From positions 1,798,001 through 1,862,000 of the forward strand of contig OZ244625.1 of NCBI GenBank assembly GCA_965218555.1: a DNA stretch of 64,000 nucleotides. The letters are read 5' to 3'. Under the pieces are notes generated by a model. That model saw only the letters and a list, made by a program, of their open reading frames with translations. It did no database searches and had not been told where the DNA came from. The translations under genes and the position numbers were made by a program. Shown here piece after piece: positions 16,600-25,836 of the stretch. Within the stretch, counting starts at the first letter, position 1, and the number at the start of each line of letters is the position of its first letter. Origin of the DNA: JAPPLB01 sp965218555. Its GTDB lineage: Bacteria > Acidobacteriota > Terriglobia > Bryobacterales > UBA6623.

Positions 16600-18357
16600 A
16601 TGAAGCAAGCGGAACCGAAGGAATCCGTGGGTTTGGTGCCCGGCCAGCCAGCGCCCATCTCCGCTGAAGAAGAAAGAGCCTTCGAAAGCCAAGACATCGA
16701 CTTGAGCGACCTGCTCGACGACTGGGAGCAACCCGGCAATCATGCTCCCGCCGATGCGTTCTCCGAAGGGCTGCTCGAGGGAATGGTGGTGAGCGTGCGC
16801 GACGACGGCCTTTTCGTCGACATAGGCCAGAAGTCCGAAGCGTTTTTGCCTCTCGAATCCGCGAAGAACCCTTCCGCGCCGGACGGCAACCTGGACCTCG
16901 CGGTGGGAGACTCCGTGCAGGTCTCCAGCACCGGGCGCTCTTCGGAGGGCTACCTGACTCTGTCTCGCGTCATCGCCGAGCGCCCGAGGGACTGGTCACA
17001 GTTCGAGATGGCTTTCCAGAACGGCACCGCCATCAGCGGCGCCGTCAAGGAAGTCGTCAAGGGCGGCTTGGCCGTGGACGTGGGCGAGCGCGCGTTCATG
17101 CCGGCTTCGAGAACCGGCGTCCGGGATGCGGAGGACCTCAAGAAGCTGATAGGCCAGGAAGTCCGTTGCCGTATCATCCAGCTTGACGTCGACGACCAGA
17201 ACATCATTGTCGACCGCCGCGTCGTCCTTGAAGAGGAGCGCGAAGAGGCGCGGCGCAACACGATCGCCGGCCTACAGCCCGGCATGGTCGTGAAGGGCGT
17301 CATCCGAAGTGTGCGCGGCTTTGGCGCGTTCGTGGACCTCGGAGGCATCGACGGCCTGTTACACGTCTCGGATATTTCGTATTCGCGTGTGAAAGATCCA
17401 GCCGCGGTTCTATCGGAAGGCCGGGAACTTGAGGTCAAGGTCCTGAAGATCGAGAAGGGCGGCGAGAGGATCTCGGTCGGGCTGAAGCAGATGACTCCCG
17501 ACCCATGGACGCTCATCCCCGAGAAACTCCACGTCGGCGATCGCGTGACGGGCACGATAACGCGCCTCAAGGATTTTGGCGCTTTCGTCGAGATCGAGCC
17601 GGGTATCGAAGGGCTGATCCACATTACGGAAATGTCCTGGGCGCGCAAGGTCCGGCATCCGCGGGATTTACTAAACATCGGTGACGCCGTGGAGGTCGTC
17701 GTTCTCGATCTGAAGCCCGGCGAGCGGCGCATCGGACTCGGCTTGAAGCAGGCGTTGGGCGATCCCTGGGAGCGCGCCGCGAAGGAACTCAAACCAGGGA
17801 CGGTTGTTAAAGGCGTGGTGCGTAACCTGGCGAAGTTCGGCGCCTTCATCGAAGTGTCTGACGGTATCGAAGGCCTGCTGCACGTCTCCGATATCACCAC
17901 GGAGAAGCGCCTCGATCATCCCCGCGAAATGCTGAAGGCCGATCAGGCGGTGAAGGTCGTGGTGCTCGAGCTGGACCGCGAGAAGCGGCGCTTGAAGCTG
18001 GGCATGAAACAGCTTGAGCCCGATTCGCAGGACGACTTCCTGACATCCTGCGAGGTCGGCGACACCGTGACCGGTCGTGTGGTTCGTGTGAAGCAGGCTC
18101 AAGCGGTCGTCGAGTTGGGCGAGGGCATCAGGGGTATCTGCCAGATCGAAGAATCACTTGCATCGGCAGTCCCGGCAAGCGGGACCGCCGGCGCCAGTGT
18201 CTCCTCGCTCGGGGCGATGCTGCAAGCCGCTTGGAAGAGCGGCGACAAAGCCGCGGGCACCGCTGGGAGCGAGCCGCTCAAGGCGGGGCAAGTGCGTAGC
18301 TTTCGGGTATCCAGATTAGACCCCTCGAAAAAGTTGATAGAGTTGATCTTAGACTAG
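16600..18357 (+). CDS. rpsA: 30S ribosomal protein S1
   Basis: Starting at the ATG at 16600 (AAGGGAA just upstream) gives 585 residues. After an acidic N-terminal lead (about 60 residues) there are six S1/OB-fold RNA-binding repeats. Repeats 3-5 are the most typical (GMVVKGVIRSVRGFGAFVDL, GDRVTGTITRLKDFGAFVEI, GTVVKGVVRNLAKFGAFIEV, each followed by DGLLHVSDI or EGLIHITEM). Six repeats and this length fit ribosomal S1, which brings mRNA to the 30S subunit. The last repeat is split by a low-complexity insert rich in Ala, Gly and Ser (about 535-565). The gene stands alone, not next to cmk or ihfB as in Proteobacteria. Confidence 0.9.
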   Translation: MKQAEPKESVGLVPGQPAPISAEEERAFESQDIDLSDLLDDWEQPGNHAPADAFSEGLLEGMVVSVRDDGLFVDIGQKSEAFLPLESAKNPSAPDGNLDLAVGDSVQVSSTGRSSEGYLTLSRVIAERPRDWSQFEMAFQNGTAISGAVKEVVKGGLAVDVGERAFMPASRTGVRDAEDLKKLIGQEVRCRIIQLDVDDQNIIVDRRVVLEEEREEARRNTIAGLQPGMVVKGVIRSVRGFGAFVDLGGIDGLLHVSDISYSRVKDPAAVLSEGRELEVKVLKIEKGGERISVGLKQMTPDPWTLIPEKLHVGDRVTGTITRLKDFGAFVEIEPGIEGLIHITEMSWARKVRHPRDLLNIGDAVEVVVLDLKPGERRIGLGLKQALGDPWERAAKELKPGTVVKGVVRNLAKFGAFIEVSDGIEGLLHVSDITTEKRLDHPREMLKADQAVKVVVLELDREKRRLKLGMKQLEPDSQDDFLTSCEVGDTVTGRVVRVKQAQAVVELGEGIRGICQIEESLASAVPASGTAGASVSSLGAMLQAAWKSGDKAAGTAGSEPLKAGQVRSFRVSRLDPSKKLIELILD

Positions 18358-18419
18358 GCCCCGTACAGCCCGCGGAGCCCAATGCAATCTTCATGGGATC
18401 AGCCCACAGGAGTCCCTCC

Positions 18420-19448
18420 ATGTCAAAACTCGACAATAAAGTTCTCTTGAACGTTCTCTTCGCTCTTCTCTTGTTCGCCTGTGGAGGCGGCGAGCCGGCT
18501 CCCGAAGCTGAGGCGGACCACGGCGCGGGGACGGTCGTCAAGCTCGATCCCGCCCTCGACGCCATCGTTCCCGCCGACTACAAGATCGAAAAGCTGAGCG
18601 GCGGTTTCATGTTCACCGAGGGACCACTGTGGAGGACCGGGGGCGGCCCACATCTGCTTTTCAGCGATGTCCGCAGGAACGCCATCTACAAATGGGACGC
18701 CGGCTCGGGCGAGGTCAGTGACTTCCGCAAGCCGGTCTTCGAAGGTGAGTACGAGGAAGGCCGCTACATCGGCTCGAACGGACTCACGCGCGACCCCCAA
18801 GGGCGCCTCATCATCTGCGAGCACGGCAACCGGCGCGTCTTGCGCATCGAGAAGGACAACTCGGAAACCGTCATCGCTGAGCGGTACAACGGTAAGCGCC
18901 TCAACAGCCCCAACGACATCGTTTACAAGTCGGACGGCTGGGCCTACTTCACCGACCCGCCCTACGGCTTGGCGGGCCTGGATGACGACCCGGCGAAGGA
19001 ACTTGACTTCAACGGAATCTACCGCCTCAGTCCGGACGGTAAGCTGGAACTGCTGAACGACAAGCAGACCCGGCCCAACGGCCTCGGCTTCTCCCCCGAC
19101 GAGAAGACGCTCTACGTCGCTAACTCCGACGGCGCCCTCAAGGTCTGGATGGCCTATGGCGTCAACGACGATGGCACTCTCGATGAAGGCCGTGTCTTCG
19201 CCGACGCTACCGCTGAGACCGCCGAAGGCCTGCCCGACGGCCTCAAGCTCGACAAGCAGGGAAACCTCTATCTGACCGGGCCTGGAGGCGTCTGGATCTA
19301 CAACCCCGAAGGCAAGCATCTCGGCAGCATTCAGCCGGAGGAAGTCCCCGCCAACGTTGCTTGGGGCGACGACGGCAAGACTCTCTACATGACAGCGCGG
19401 ACGGGACTGTACCGCATCGCCCTCAACGCCGAAGGCACTTTGCCCTAG
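18420..19448 (+). CDS. SMP-30/gluconolactonase-like lipoprotein
   Basis: A 342-residue exported protein. The ATG at 18420 has AGGAG at good spacing and opens a lipoprotein signal (NVLFALLLFACGGG, lipid cysteine about residue 21). The mature part is a six-bladed SMP-30/gluconolactonase propeller: FTEGPLWRTGG holds the first metal-ligand Glu, KRLNSPNDIVYKSDGWAYFTDPPYG the Asn, and PNGLGFSPDEKTLYVANSDG the Asn/Asp region. Relatives hydrolyse sugar lactones using Ca or Zn. A second homologue lies at 42112-43116. The lactone used is unknown. Confidence 0.9.
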   Translation: MSKLDNKVLLNVLFALLLFACGGGEPAPEAEADHGAGTVVKLDPALDAIVPADYKIEKLSGGFMFTEGPLWRTGGGPHLLFSDVRRNAIYKWDAGSGEVSDFRKPVFEGEYEEGRYIGSNGLTRDPQGRLIICEHGNRRVLRIEKDNSETVIAERYNGKRLNSPNDIVYKSDGWAYFTDPPYGLAGLDDDPAKELDFNGIYRLSPDGKLELLNDKQTRPNGLGFSPDEKTLYVANSDGALKVWMAYGVNDDGTLDEGRVFADATAETAEGLPDGLKLDKQGNLYLTGPGGVWIYNPEGKHLGSIQPEEVPANVAWGDDGKTLYMTARTGLYRIALNAEGTLP

Positions 19449-19479
19449 CCGCCGTTTCGTTCCTCGGGCGACAACCCGA

Positions 19480-20388
19480 ATGTCTGGCAGCACCTCCCAG
19501 CCCCCGCGGATCGGCGCGCACGTCTCCATCGCCGGCTGCCTGCCGAGGGCAATCGATCGCGCCATCGAATCCGGCTGCAACACGCTGCAAATCTTCTCCC
19601 GCAGCCCCCGGATGTGGCGTAGTGCGCCCCTCAATCAGAACACCGTGGCAGAGTTTCGGGAGCTGCGCACCGAGCACGGCCTGCACCCGCTCGTGATCCA
19701 CGGCAACTACCTGACCAACCTCGCTGCGGCCGACGCCGCCGTCCGCAACAAGTCAATCACCGCGTTCCGGGATGAAATGCAGCGGGCCCAGCTGCTTGGC
19801 GCCGACTACCTCGTCATCCATCCCGGCAGCTACAAAGGGCAGACCATCGACAGCGCCATCCGTACTCTGGCCGACTCCGTGGCCGAAGCCGCCAGGCACA
19901 TCGCCTGGAACGGCTTCACCTTGCTGCTGGAAAACACCGCCGGCGGCGGGCAAACCCTCGGACGAGAGTTCGGGGAGCTTGCCGAGATGCGTGAACGCAT
20001 CCGGATGAAAGCCGACCTCCCCGTCGGCTTCTGTCTCGATACGGCGCACTGCTACGAAGCCGGCTTCGACCTCACCACGACCAAGGATCTCAAGGCCACG
20101 CTCCACCGAATCGACCAAACCATCGGGCTCGCCAATATCCCCGTGCTCCACGCCAACGATTCCAAAACTGCCCTCGGCTCGCGCCGCGACCGCCACGAGA
20201 ACATCGGGTGTGGCTTCCTGGGGCGTGAAACATTCCGCCGCCTGCTGCGCCATCCCCGCCTGCGCGGCAAAACCTTCATCCTCGAAACGCCCACCGATGA
20301 GCATGGAACGTACCGCAGAGACATCCGTGCGCTGAACTCGCTCGTCCGTCCCCAAAGCCGGCGGCGAGAGCCGGGTCTGTCACTATAG
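19480..20388 (+). CDS. nfo: Endonuclease IV (AP endonuclease)
   Basis: A 302-residue TIM-barrel enzyme of DNA base-excision repair that cuts 5' to abasic sites and removes 3' blocking groups. The zinc-ligand motifs are all present: IGAHVSIAGCL, LVIHGNYLTNLA, YLVIHPGSYKG, TLLLENTAGGG, GFCLDTAHCYEAG and LHANDSKTALGSRRDRHENIGCGFLG. The gene lies 31 bp after the SMP-30 gene and 50 bp before leuS on the same strand, so the three may be co-transcribed. Confidence 0.95.
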   Translation: MSGSTSQPPRIGAHVSIAGCLPRAIDRAIESGCNTLQIFSRSPRMWRSAPLNQNTVAEFRELRTEHGLHPLVIHGNYLTNLAAADAAVRNKSITAFRDEMQRAQLLGADYLVIHPGSYKGQTIDSAIRTLADSVAEAARHIAWNGFTLLLENTAGGGQTLGREFGELAEMRERIRMKADLPVGFCLDTAHCYEAGFDLTTTKDLKATLHRIDQTIGLANIPVLHANDSKTALGSRRDRHENIGCGFLGRETFRRLLRHPRLRGKTFILETPTDEHGTYRRDIRALNSLVRPQSRRREPGLSL

Positions 20389-20438
20389 TCATAGAGAATA
20401 CCGTGGAACCGAAGACTAGAACATAAACTGCACGCCCC

Positions 20439-22883
20439 ATGCCGGAGAAGCCCTACAACCCGCAAGAAATCGAAGCCCGCTGGCAGGCTGAATGGGACAA
20501 GGCCGACCTGTTTCGGGCCGACCTCGACCCGTCGCGCCCCAAGTACTACATACTCGAAATGCTGCCCTATCCCAGCGGTACCCTTCACATGGGCCACATG
20601 CGCAACTACTCGATCGGAGACGCCCTGGCGCGCTACAAGTGGATGCGCGGTTTCCGTGTCCTGCACCCCATGGGCTGGGACTCCTTCGGACTGCCGGCCG
20701 AGAACGCCGCCATCCAGAACAACCGCGACCCCGGCGAGTGGACCCGCGCCAACATCGCCGCCATGAAAGATCAGCTTCAACGCTTCGGCTTCAGCTACGA
20801 CTGGTCGACCGAGATCTCGAGTTGCGAGCCCGAGTACTACCGCTGGAATCAATGGTTCTTCCTCAAGATGTACGAGCACGGCTTGGCCTATCGCAAGAAA
20901 GCCGAGGTGAACTGGTGCCCGCAATGCGCCACCGTGCTGGCCAACGAACAGGTCGTTGATGGCCGCTGCTGGCGTCACGAGGACACCACCGTCGAGCAGC
21001 GCAGCCTGGAGCAGTGGTTCCTGCGCACGACCGCTTACTCCCGGCAACTCCTGGATGATCACAAGGAGCTCGAAGAGGGCTGGCCCGAGCGCGTCCTCAG
21101 CATGCAGAAGCATTGGATCGGCCGCTCCACCGGCACCGAGGTCGACTTCCGACTCGCAGGCTCCGACGAGAAGATCACTGTCTTTACTACGCGTGTGGAC
21201 ACGATCTTCGGCGCAACGTGTCTGATTCTGGCACCCCAACATCCGTGGGTCGCAAAGTTTGGACTGCAGGACAAAGCCCGGCCGCTGATCGACTCGATCG
21301 CGCGGCGCGACCCCGCCGATGTCGAAAAGCTCGGCGTCGACACCGGCCGCTTCGTCATCAATCCCTACAGTGGCGAGAAGACTCCGGTCTGGATCGGCAA
21401 CTTCGTCCTGATGACGTACGGCACCGGCGCGATCATGGCGGTGCCGGCGCACGATCAACGCGACTTCGAGTTCTGCCGCAAGTACGGCATCGCCGTGCGC
21501 CCGGTCATCCGTCCCCTCAACGGCGATCTCGCTGTCGAAGCCGACATGAAGGAGGCTTTCGCGGCCTACGGCGTCGCCGAGAACTCGGGGCCCTTCAGCG
21601 GCCTGCCCAGCGCCGAAGCGATTGAGGCCATGAACACCCACGGCGAGGAGAAGGGCTTCGCCAAGTCCGCCGTCACCTACCGGCTCAAGGATTGGGGCAT
21701 CTCGAGGCAACGCTACTGGGGTACGCCGATCCCCATGATCCACTGTGGCGCGTGCGGCGGCGTCCCCGTGCCCGAGAAGGATCTGCCGGTCGTTCTGCCG
21801 GCCAACGTCAAGCTGACCGGCACGGGCGAATCGCCGCTCAAGCAGGTCCCCGAGTTCCTCAACGTCGACTGCCCGCAGTGTGGCAGGGCCGCCGAACGTG
21901 AGTGCGACACGATGGACACCTTCATCGACTCATCGTGGTACTTCTACCGCTACTGCGATCCGAAGAACGACGAAGCCCCTTTCGACACGGCAAAGGTCTG
22001 TGCCTGGTTTCCCATCGACCAATACATCGGCGGCGTCGAGCATGCGGTGCTGCATCTGATTTACGCGCGCTATTTCACAAAGATGATGCGCGACTTCGGC
22101 CTGATCGATTGGAACGAGCCGGCGACTCGGCTTTTCACACAAGGCATGGTCATCCGCGACGGCATGAAGATGTCGAAGAGCAAGGGCAACGTCATCAGCG
22201 CCGACGATTTCTTGCAGGAACATGGCGCCGACGTTGCCCGCGTATTTTCGCTGTTCGCCGCTCCTCCGGAAAAGGACCTCGACTGGAACGACGCCGGGGT
22301 CGAAGGCATGCAGCGGTTTCTGACACGGCTCTACCGTTTCGCCACCAGGCACTCAGGCGCCGGAGTGGGCGAATCCGCTGAGCCCGCCCATGATACCGAC
22401 CGTGCTCTGCTTCGCAAGCTGCACCAAACGATCCACAAGATCACCGACGACTTCGACACCCGCTGGCACTTCAACACGTCACTGGCTGCACTCATGGAAC
22501 TGCTGAATGATCTTTACGCCCATGAGGCGCAAATGTCCGCGGGCGTCCTGCGTGAAGTCGTCTCGAAGACGGTGCTGCTCATGGGTCCCTTCGCGCCCCA
22601 TCTTGCCGAACAGTTGTGGCGCGAACTGGGCAACGACGGCTTCATCCTCAAAAAGCCGTGGCCTGAGTTCGATCCTGTCCTGGCCCGGGAAAACAAAATC
22701 GAGATCCCGGTTCAAGTCAACGGAAAGTTGCGGTCGCGATTGACGATCGCCCGCGGCGGCGCTCGCGAAGACATCGAGCAGCTCGCGCAGGAGGATAAGA
22801 AGATCCAGCCTCACATCGACGGCAAAACCATCCGCAAGATCGTCGTCGTCCCCGACAAGCTCGTCAATATCGTCGTGAGGTAG
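20439..22883 (+). CDS. leuS: Leucyl-tRNA synthetase
   Basis: An 814-residue class I synthetase charging tRNA-Leu. The HIGH motif is HMGH at residues 50-53 and KMSKS is at 577-581, both intact. The CP1 editing domain (roughly 220-420) contains the TTRVDTIFGATCLILAP and YGTGAIMAVPAHDQRDFEF editing motifs. The zinc-finger-like insert (CGACGG...CPQCGRAAERECDTMDTF) and the C-terminal anticodon-binding domain are complete, and the length is normal. The stop TAG is also the first three bases of an extragenic inverted-repeat element. Confidence 0.97.
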   Translation: MPEKPYNPQEIEARWQAEWDKADLFRADLDPSRPKYYILEMLPYPSGTLHMGHMRNYSIGDALARYKWMRGFRVLHPMGWDSFGLPAENAAIQNNRDPGEWTRANIAAMKDQLQRFGFSYDWSTEISSCEPEYYRWNQWFFLKMYEHGLAYRKKAEVNWCPQCATVLANEQVVDGRCWRHEDTTVEQRSLEQWFLRTTAYSRQLLDDHKELEEGWPERVLSMQKHWIGRSTGTEVDFRLAGSDEKITVFTTRVDTIFGATCLILAPQHPWVAKFGLQDKARPLIDSIARRDPADVEKLGVDTGRFVINPYSGEKTPVWIGNFVLMTYGTGAIMAVPAHDQRDFEFCRKYGIAVRPVIRPLNGDLAVEADMKEAFAAYGVAENSGPFSGLPSAEAIEAMNTHGEEKGFAKSAVTYRLKDWGISRQRYWGTPIPMIHCGACGGVPVPEKDLPVVLPANVKLTGTGESPLKQVPEFLNVDCPQCGRAAERECDTMDTFIDSSWYFYRYCDPKNDEAPFDTAKVCAWFPIDQYIGGVEHAVLHLIYARYFTKMMRDFGLIDWNEPATRLFTQGMVIRDGMKMSKSKGNVISADDFLQEHGADVARVFSLFAAPPEKDLDWNDAGVEGMQRFLTRLYRFATRHSGAGVGESAEPAHDTDRALLRKLHQTIHKITDDFDTRWHFNTSLAALMELLNDLYAHEAQMSAGVLREVVSKTVLLMGPFAPHLAEQLWRELGNDGFILKKPWPEFDPVLARENKIEIPVQVNGKLRSRLTIARGGAREDIEQLAQEDKKIQPHIDGKTIRKIVVVPDKLVNIVVR

Positions 22884-22948
22884 CCTGCCTTTCTGCCGCG
22901 CGGCGAGACGACATGTTCGGCCGTCAGGCGGCCAGACAAGGTAGGCTA
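22881..22948. repeat. Extragenic palindromic element at the leuS stop
   Basis: A 68-bp element whose ends, TAGCCTGCCTT and AAGGTAGGCTA, are inverted repeats with one mismatch. Inside is the hairpin GGCCG-TCAGG-CGGCC (22919-22933), which recurs at 48472-48490. It begins on the leuS stop codon and ends 9 bp before the next start. No T-run follows, so it would be a weak intrinsic terminator at best. It belongs with the repeats at 40790, 46526 and 48323. Confidence 0.7.
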
Positions 22949-22957
22949 TACCGAACC

Positions 22958-23428
22958 ATGTCCCTGCATTTCCGTCCCGCTGACCCAGCCGAGTACGACC
23001 GTCTCAAAGAGATGATCGTCGACACGTTCGAGCCCATTACGTGGATGAAGCACGCCGATGAACGGTTCGGACTCATGAATGGCCTCGATTGGCGGGCGCG
23101 CTGGCAACTCCATCTCGACAAAATCTTCGACACCCAGATCATCCTTGTCGGCGAGTTGGAAGGCACGGTCGTCGCCTGCGCCACTGGTACCTACGACGCA
23201 GCAACCGCGATGGGCTTCATCGACATTCTCGCTGTCGCCTCGCAACATCAAGGCAAGGGAGTCGGCCGCAACATGCTCCGCGGCATGATGCAGCATTTCA
23301 AGGCTATGGGCGCCATCTATGCCCATCTCGACTGCCTCACAACCAACGAGGTCGGCAACCGGCTCTACGCATCCGAAGGCTTCGAGGAAGGTATGCGCTC
23401 TATCCGCTGGCTCAGGAAGATCCCCTGA
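22958..23428 (+). CDS. GNAT-family N-acetyltransferase
   Basis: A 156-residue protein from the ATG at 22958. The acetyl-CoA-binding motif A is clear (FIDILAVASQHQGKGVGRNMLRGMM, with the Q/R-x-x-G-x-G/A pattern as QGKGVG), followed by the typical motif B (LDCLTTNEVGNRLYASEGFEE). It transfers an acetyl group to an unknown amine. The earlier ATG at 22913 would start inside the upstream palindromic element and is rejected. Confidence 0.88.
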   Translation: MSLHFRPADPAEYDRLKEMIVDTFEPITWMKHADERFGLMNGLDWRARWQLHLDKIFDTQIILVGELEGTVVACATGTYDAATAMGFIDILAVASQHQGKGVGRNMLRGMMQHFKAMGAIYAHLDCLTTNEVGNRLYASEGFEEGMRSIRWLRKIP

Positions 23429-23479
23429 AGGCTAGGTGTCGCTTCGGCTCCAAGCACGGTTAGTAAGATAGTAAGAGCG

Positions 23480-23860
23480 ATGGGGATCTTCGACATCTTC
23501 CGACCCAAGTGGAAGCACGGCAATCCCGACGTGCGCATTGCCGCCGCCAAGGAGCTGCCGGACATCAGCATCTTGCAACAGATGGCGACAGACGACCGCG
23601 ACTGGTTCGTGCGCCATCGCGTGTTTGACGAGATCCGCGACCGTCAACCCGGCGACAGCGTCTACGCCCACTTGGCTAAACACTCGCTGGACGAAGAGAT
23701 CCGGCGCAAAGCCGTCAAGAAGCTCAAGGACGAGGCCGTCCTTGAAGACGTGGCCAAGAACGACCCGTTCCGCTATATCCGAGACGCCGCCGTGCATCGA
23801 CTCGACGAAATCCGCCGCAATACCTACGGCGAGAAGTCCGAGCCGCAATCCGCCGGCTAG
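23480..23860 (+). CDS. Small HEAT-like repeat protein
   Basis: A 126-residue cytosolic, highly charged protein made of short alpha-helical repeats. Alternating patterns such as NPDVRIAAAKELPDISILQQMATDD, LDEEIRRKAVKKLKDEAVLEDVAKND and RYIRDAAVHRLDEI match HEAT/PBS-lyase type units (about four). Such proteins usually mediate protein contacts. No enzyme motif is seen. It is followed by a convergent VOC gene whose stop lies 13 bp away. Confidence 0.75.
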   Translation: MGIFDIFRPKWKHGNPDVRIAAAKELPDISILQQMATDDRDWFVRHRVFDEIRDRQPGDSVYAHLAKHSLDEEIRRKAVKKLKDEAVLEDVAKNDPFRYIRDAAVHRLDEIRRNTYGEKSEPQSAG

Positions 23861-23872
23861 CCGACATTCAAC

Positions 23873-24250
23873 TCAAACGATCGGCGTCTCGCGGTGGATC
23901 AAGTGCAGAATGTTTCCCTCCGGGTCCAGGAAGAACGCCAGCCGGTTTCCGCTCGCGTTGAGTTCCTGCACGATCTCGACGCCCTTGCTCTCGAGGTCTT
24001 TCTTCCCCGCCTCGAAGTCGTCCACGGATATCGCCAGGTGTCGAATGCCCGGGGTCTTCATCTGCGTCTCCGCCCGGTCGCCTTCTGACGGAATGATCTC
24101 GAGCATCGTGTCGTCCGGCGCCTTGACGAAAACATTCCCGGCATAGCGGTGAACGATCGGGAAGTTGAGGATTCTGTCATACCAGGAAGCCAGTGCTTCC
24201 GGGTCGGGCGTCGCGATCGCGGTATGTTCAATGCCTTTGTACATGCTCAT
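23873..24250 (-). CDS. VOC-family (glyoxalase-like) protein
   Basis: A 125-residue protein made of two beta-alpha-beta-beta-beta modules. The metal-ligand positions of the vicinal-oxygen-chelate fold appear as His in KGIEHTAIATPD, Glu in TMLEIIPSE, His in GIRHLAISVDD and a late acid/His in GNILHLIHRE. Members include glyoxalase I, dioxygenases and resistance proteins; the substrate is not evident. GAAGGAG precedes the start at good spacing. It is downstream of the ceramidase-like gene on the same strand. Confidence 0.88.
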   Translation of the reverse strand: MSMYKGIEHTAIATPDPEALASWYDRILNFPIVHRYAGNVFVKAPDDTMLEIIPSEGDRAETQMKTPGIRHLAISVDDFEAGKKDLESKGVEIVQELNASGNRLAFFLDPEGNILHLIHRETPIV

Positions 24251-24282
24251 CGGTCTCCTTCTCTATCCATGCCGCCGGCTCT

Positions 24283-25836
24283 TCATTGCAACTCAGCCGG
24301 CACGCTGCCGTACGACCATCCCTCGCCCGCGAACGGCGCATGAGGCGGTCTCGTCGGCGCCTTGCCGGGCGTCAGGCTGTTCGCCAGCCGCACACCGGCG
24401 TCGGCGATCTGCGTTCCCGCCGTCCTTTCGAGATTGCTGTAGCTCGTCAGGCGCGTCTCGTACCCGCCTCCGGTCGGACTCAGCGCTTCTTCGGTCGGCA
24501 CGTATCCCACGCAGCCGTTGGCCAACTCGACAGGATAGGTGTATGGGAACTTGCTGCGCTTCTTGATGTCCAGCCCATACTCGACGAAGTACTCCGCCGG
24601 GTTGCTTACGAACACCGCCGGCCCGACTTGCACCGCCTGCACTTCCGTGTCAACCACCGGCGTCTTGGCGATCAACGCGTCGAGCATCACGATCTCCTTG
24701 GCGAAGGTCCACTCGGTCCGGCCGACTTTCTCGGGCCCCTGCTTCACCATCTCGATGGATTTCTTGAGGCGCTCCGGACTTAGAGTCCGCCGCGGGATCT
24801 TCAACACTTCCATCGCCGAGTCGACCGGCCCCATCGGACCGGTGTGCATCGATGCCAGCACCTTCACGGCTTCCGCACCCACGCGCGCGCCGACCAGCCG
24901 CGCCCATTCTTCCCGGCCGGGGTTGACGTACGGACTCAAGTTGTCGACCTGCGTAATGTCGCCATTGGCCCCGGCAAGAAAGACCACGACGGCATCCTGA
25001 CCAAACACGCCGCGAATCGTCTTCTCCAGGTAGTAGATCCAGTTCGCTGAGATGCCGCCGGGGCTCGTCGTGGCGTGGCAGGCGTAGTTGACGATGCAAC
25101 CCACAAGGCTGCCTTTCTCGTCGAACGTCCCGATCACGCCCACTTCCGGATCCGTTGGTCCCCCCGGTCCGATAATGTCGGGATTTCCCTGCTGCGGATG
25201 CGTCTGTGTCCGGCCGTTCTTCATGCGGAAACGCCGGTTGAAGGCCGCTTCCTTTTCGTAGCCCGAACCAACGCCGCACTCCAGCGGCTTCTTCTTCCCA
25301 TTTGCCTGCAGAACCGCCGAGATGATCTGGTCTTCCACATGCCGGAGGAACTTCGGGTCCGCCATGGACGATGCCTGGTAGGCCAGTTTCTGAACGAACT
25401 CGGATGCGTGATCGTACTCACCCGGTTGCACCATGCCCACCGGCCCGGACGAATGCGAGTGCGAAGCGCCGATCAAGACAGCGTCCCCGGCGATCCCCGA
25501 TTTGCGCTCGATCACAGCGCGCACCTTCAATACCAGCTCGCGCGGGATCATCAACGTGTCCGTCCCCACCAGCGCGACGCTCTTGCTACCGTCGCTGAAC
25601 ACCGCGGCCCGCACCCTGCATGCATCGTGGAAGTGCTGGTGGAACACCTTGCCGTACCCTCCCGGCCGCTCCATTCCGATCTCCGGCGTGATGTCCGTCT
25701 CGGCATAGCCTGCCTGAAGAAGTGGAGCCGCCGTACGCGCATGTCCGTACGTGAGCAGACCGGCAGAGGAGCCGAACAGCGATGTTCGTTTCAGGAAACC
25801 TCTACGTGTCATGCCAACCCCGGTTTCTTTTGTCAC
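24283..25836 (-). CDS. Secreted neutral/alkaline ceramidase-like protein
   Basis: A 517-residue protein with a Tat-type signal (TRRGFLKRTSLFGSSAGLL). The mature part resembles the N-terminal catalytic domain of neutral non-lysosomal ceramidases, with GYAETDITPEIG, LIGASHSHSSGPVG (metal-binding His and the nucleophile-region Ser), VNYACHATT and LAGANGDITQ. Many acidobacterial and planctomycete homologues have no known substrate. The GTG start at 25836 overlaps the stop of the upstream gene as GTGA, so translation is probably coupled; an internal ATG at 25812 begins exactly at the Tat motif and is an alternative start. Confidence 0.85.
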   Translation of the reverse strand: MTKETGVGMTRRGFLKRTSLFGSSAGLLTYGHARTAAPLLQAGYAETDITPEIGMERPGGYGKVFHQHFHDACRVRAAVFSDGSKSVALVGTDTLMIPRELVLKVRAVIERKSGIAGDAVLIGASHSHSSGPVGMVQPGEYDHASEFVQKLAYQASSMADPKFLRHVEDQIISAVLQANGKKKPLECGVGSGYEKEAAFNRRFRMKNGRTQTHPQQGNPDIIGPGGPTDPEVGVIGTFDEKGSLVGCIVNYACHATTSPGGISANWIYYLEKTIRGVFGQDAVVVFLAGANGDITQVDNLSPYVNPGREEWARLVGARVGAEAVKVLASMHTGPMGPVDSAMEVLKIPRRTLSPERLKKSIEMVKQGPEKVGRTEWTFAKEIVMLDALIAKTPVVDTEVQAVQVGPAVFVSNPAEYFVEYGLDIKKRSKFPYTYPVELANGCVGYVPTEEALSPTGGGYETRLTSYSNLERTAGTQIADAGVRLANSLTPGKAPTRPPHAPFAGEGWSYGSVPAELQ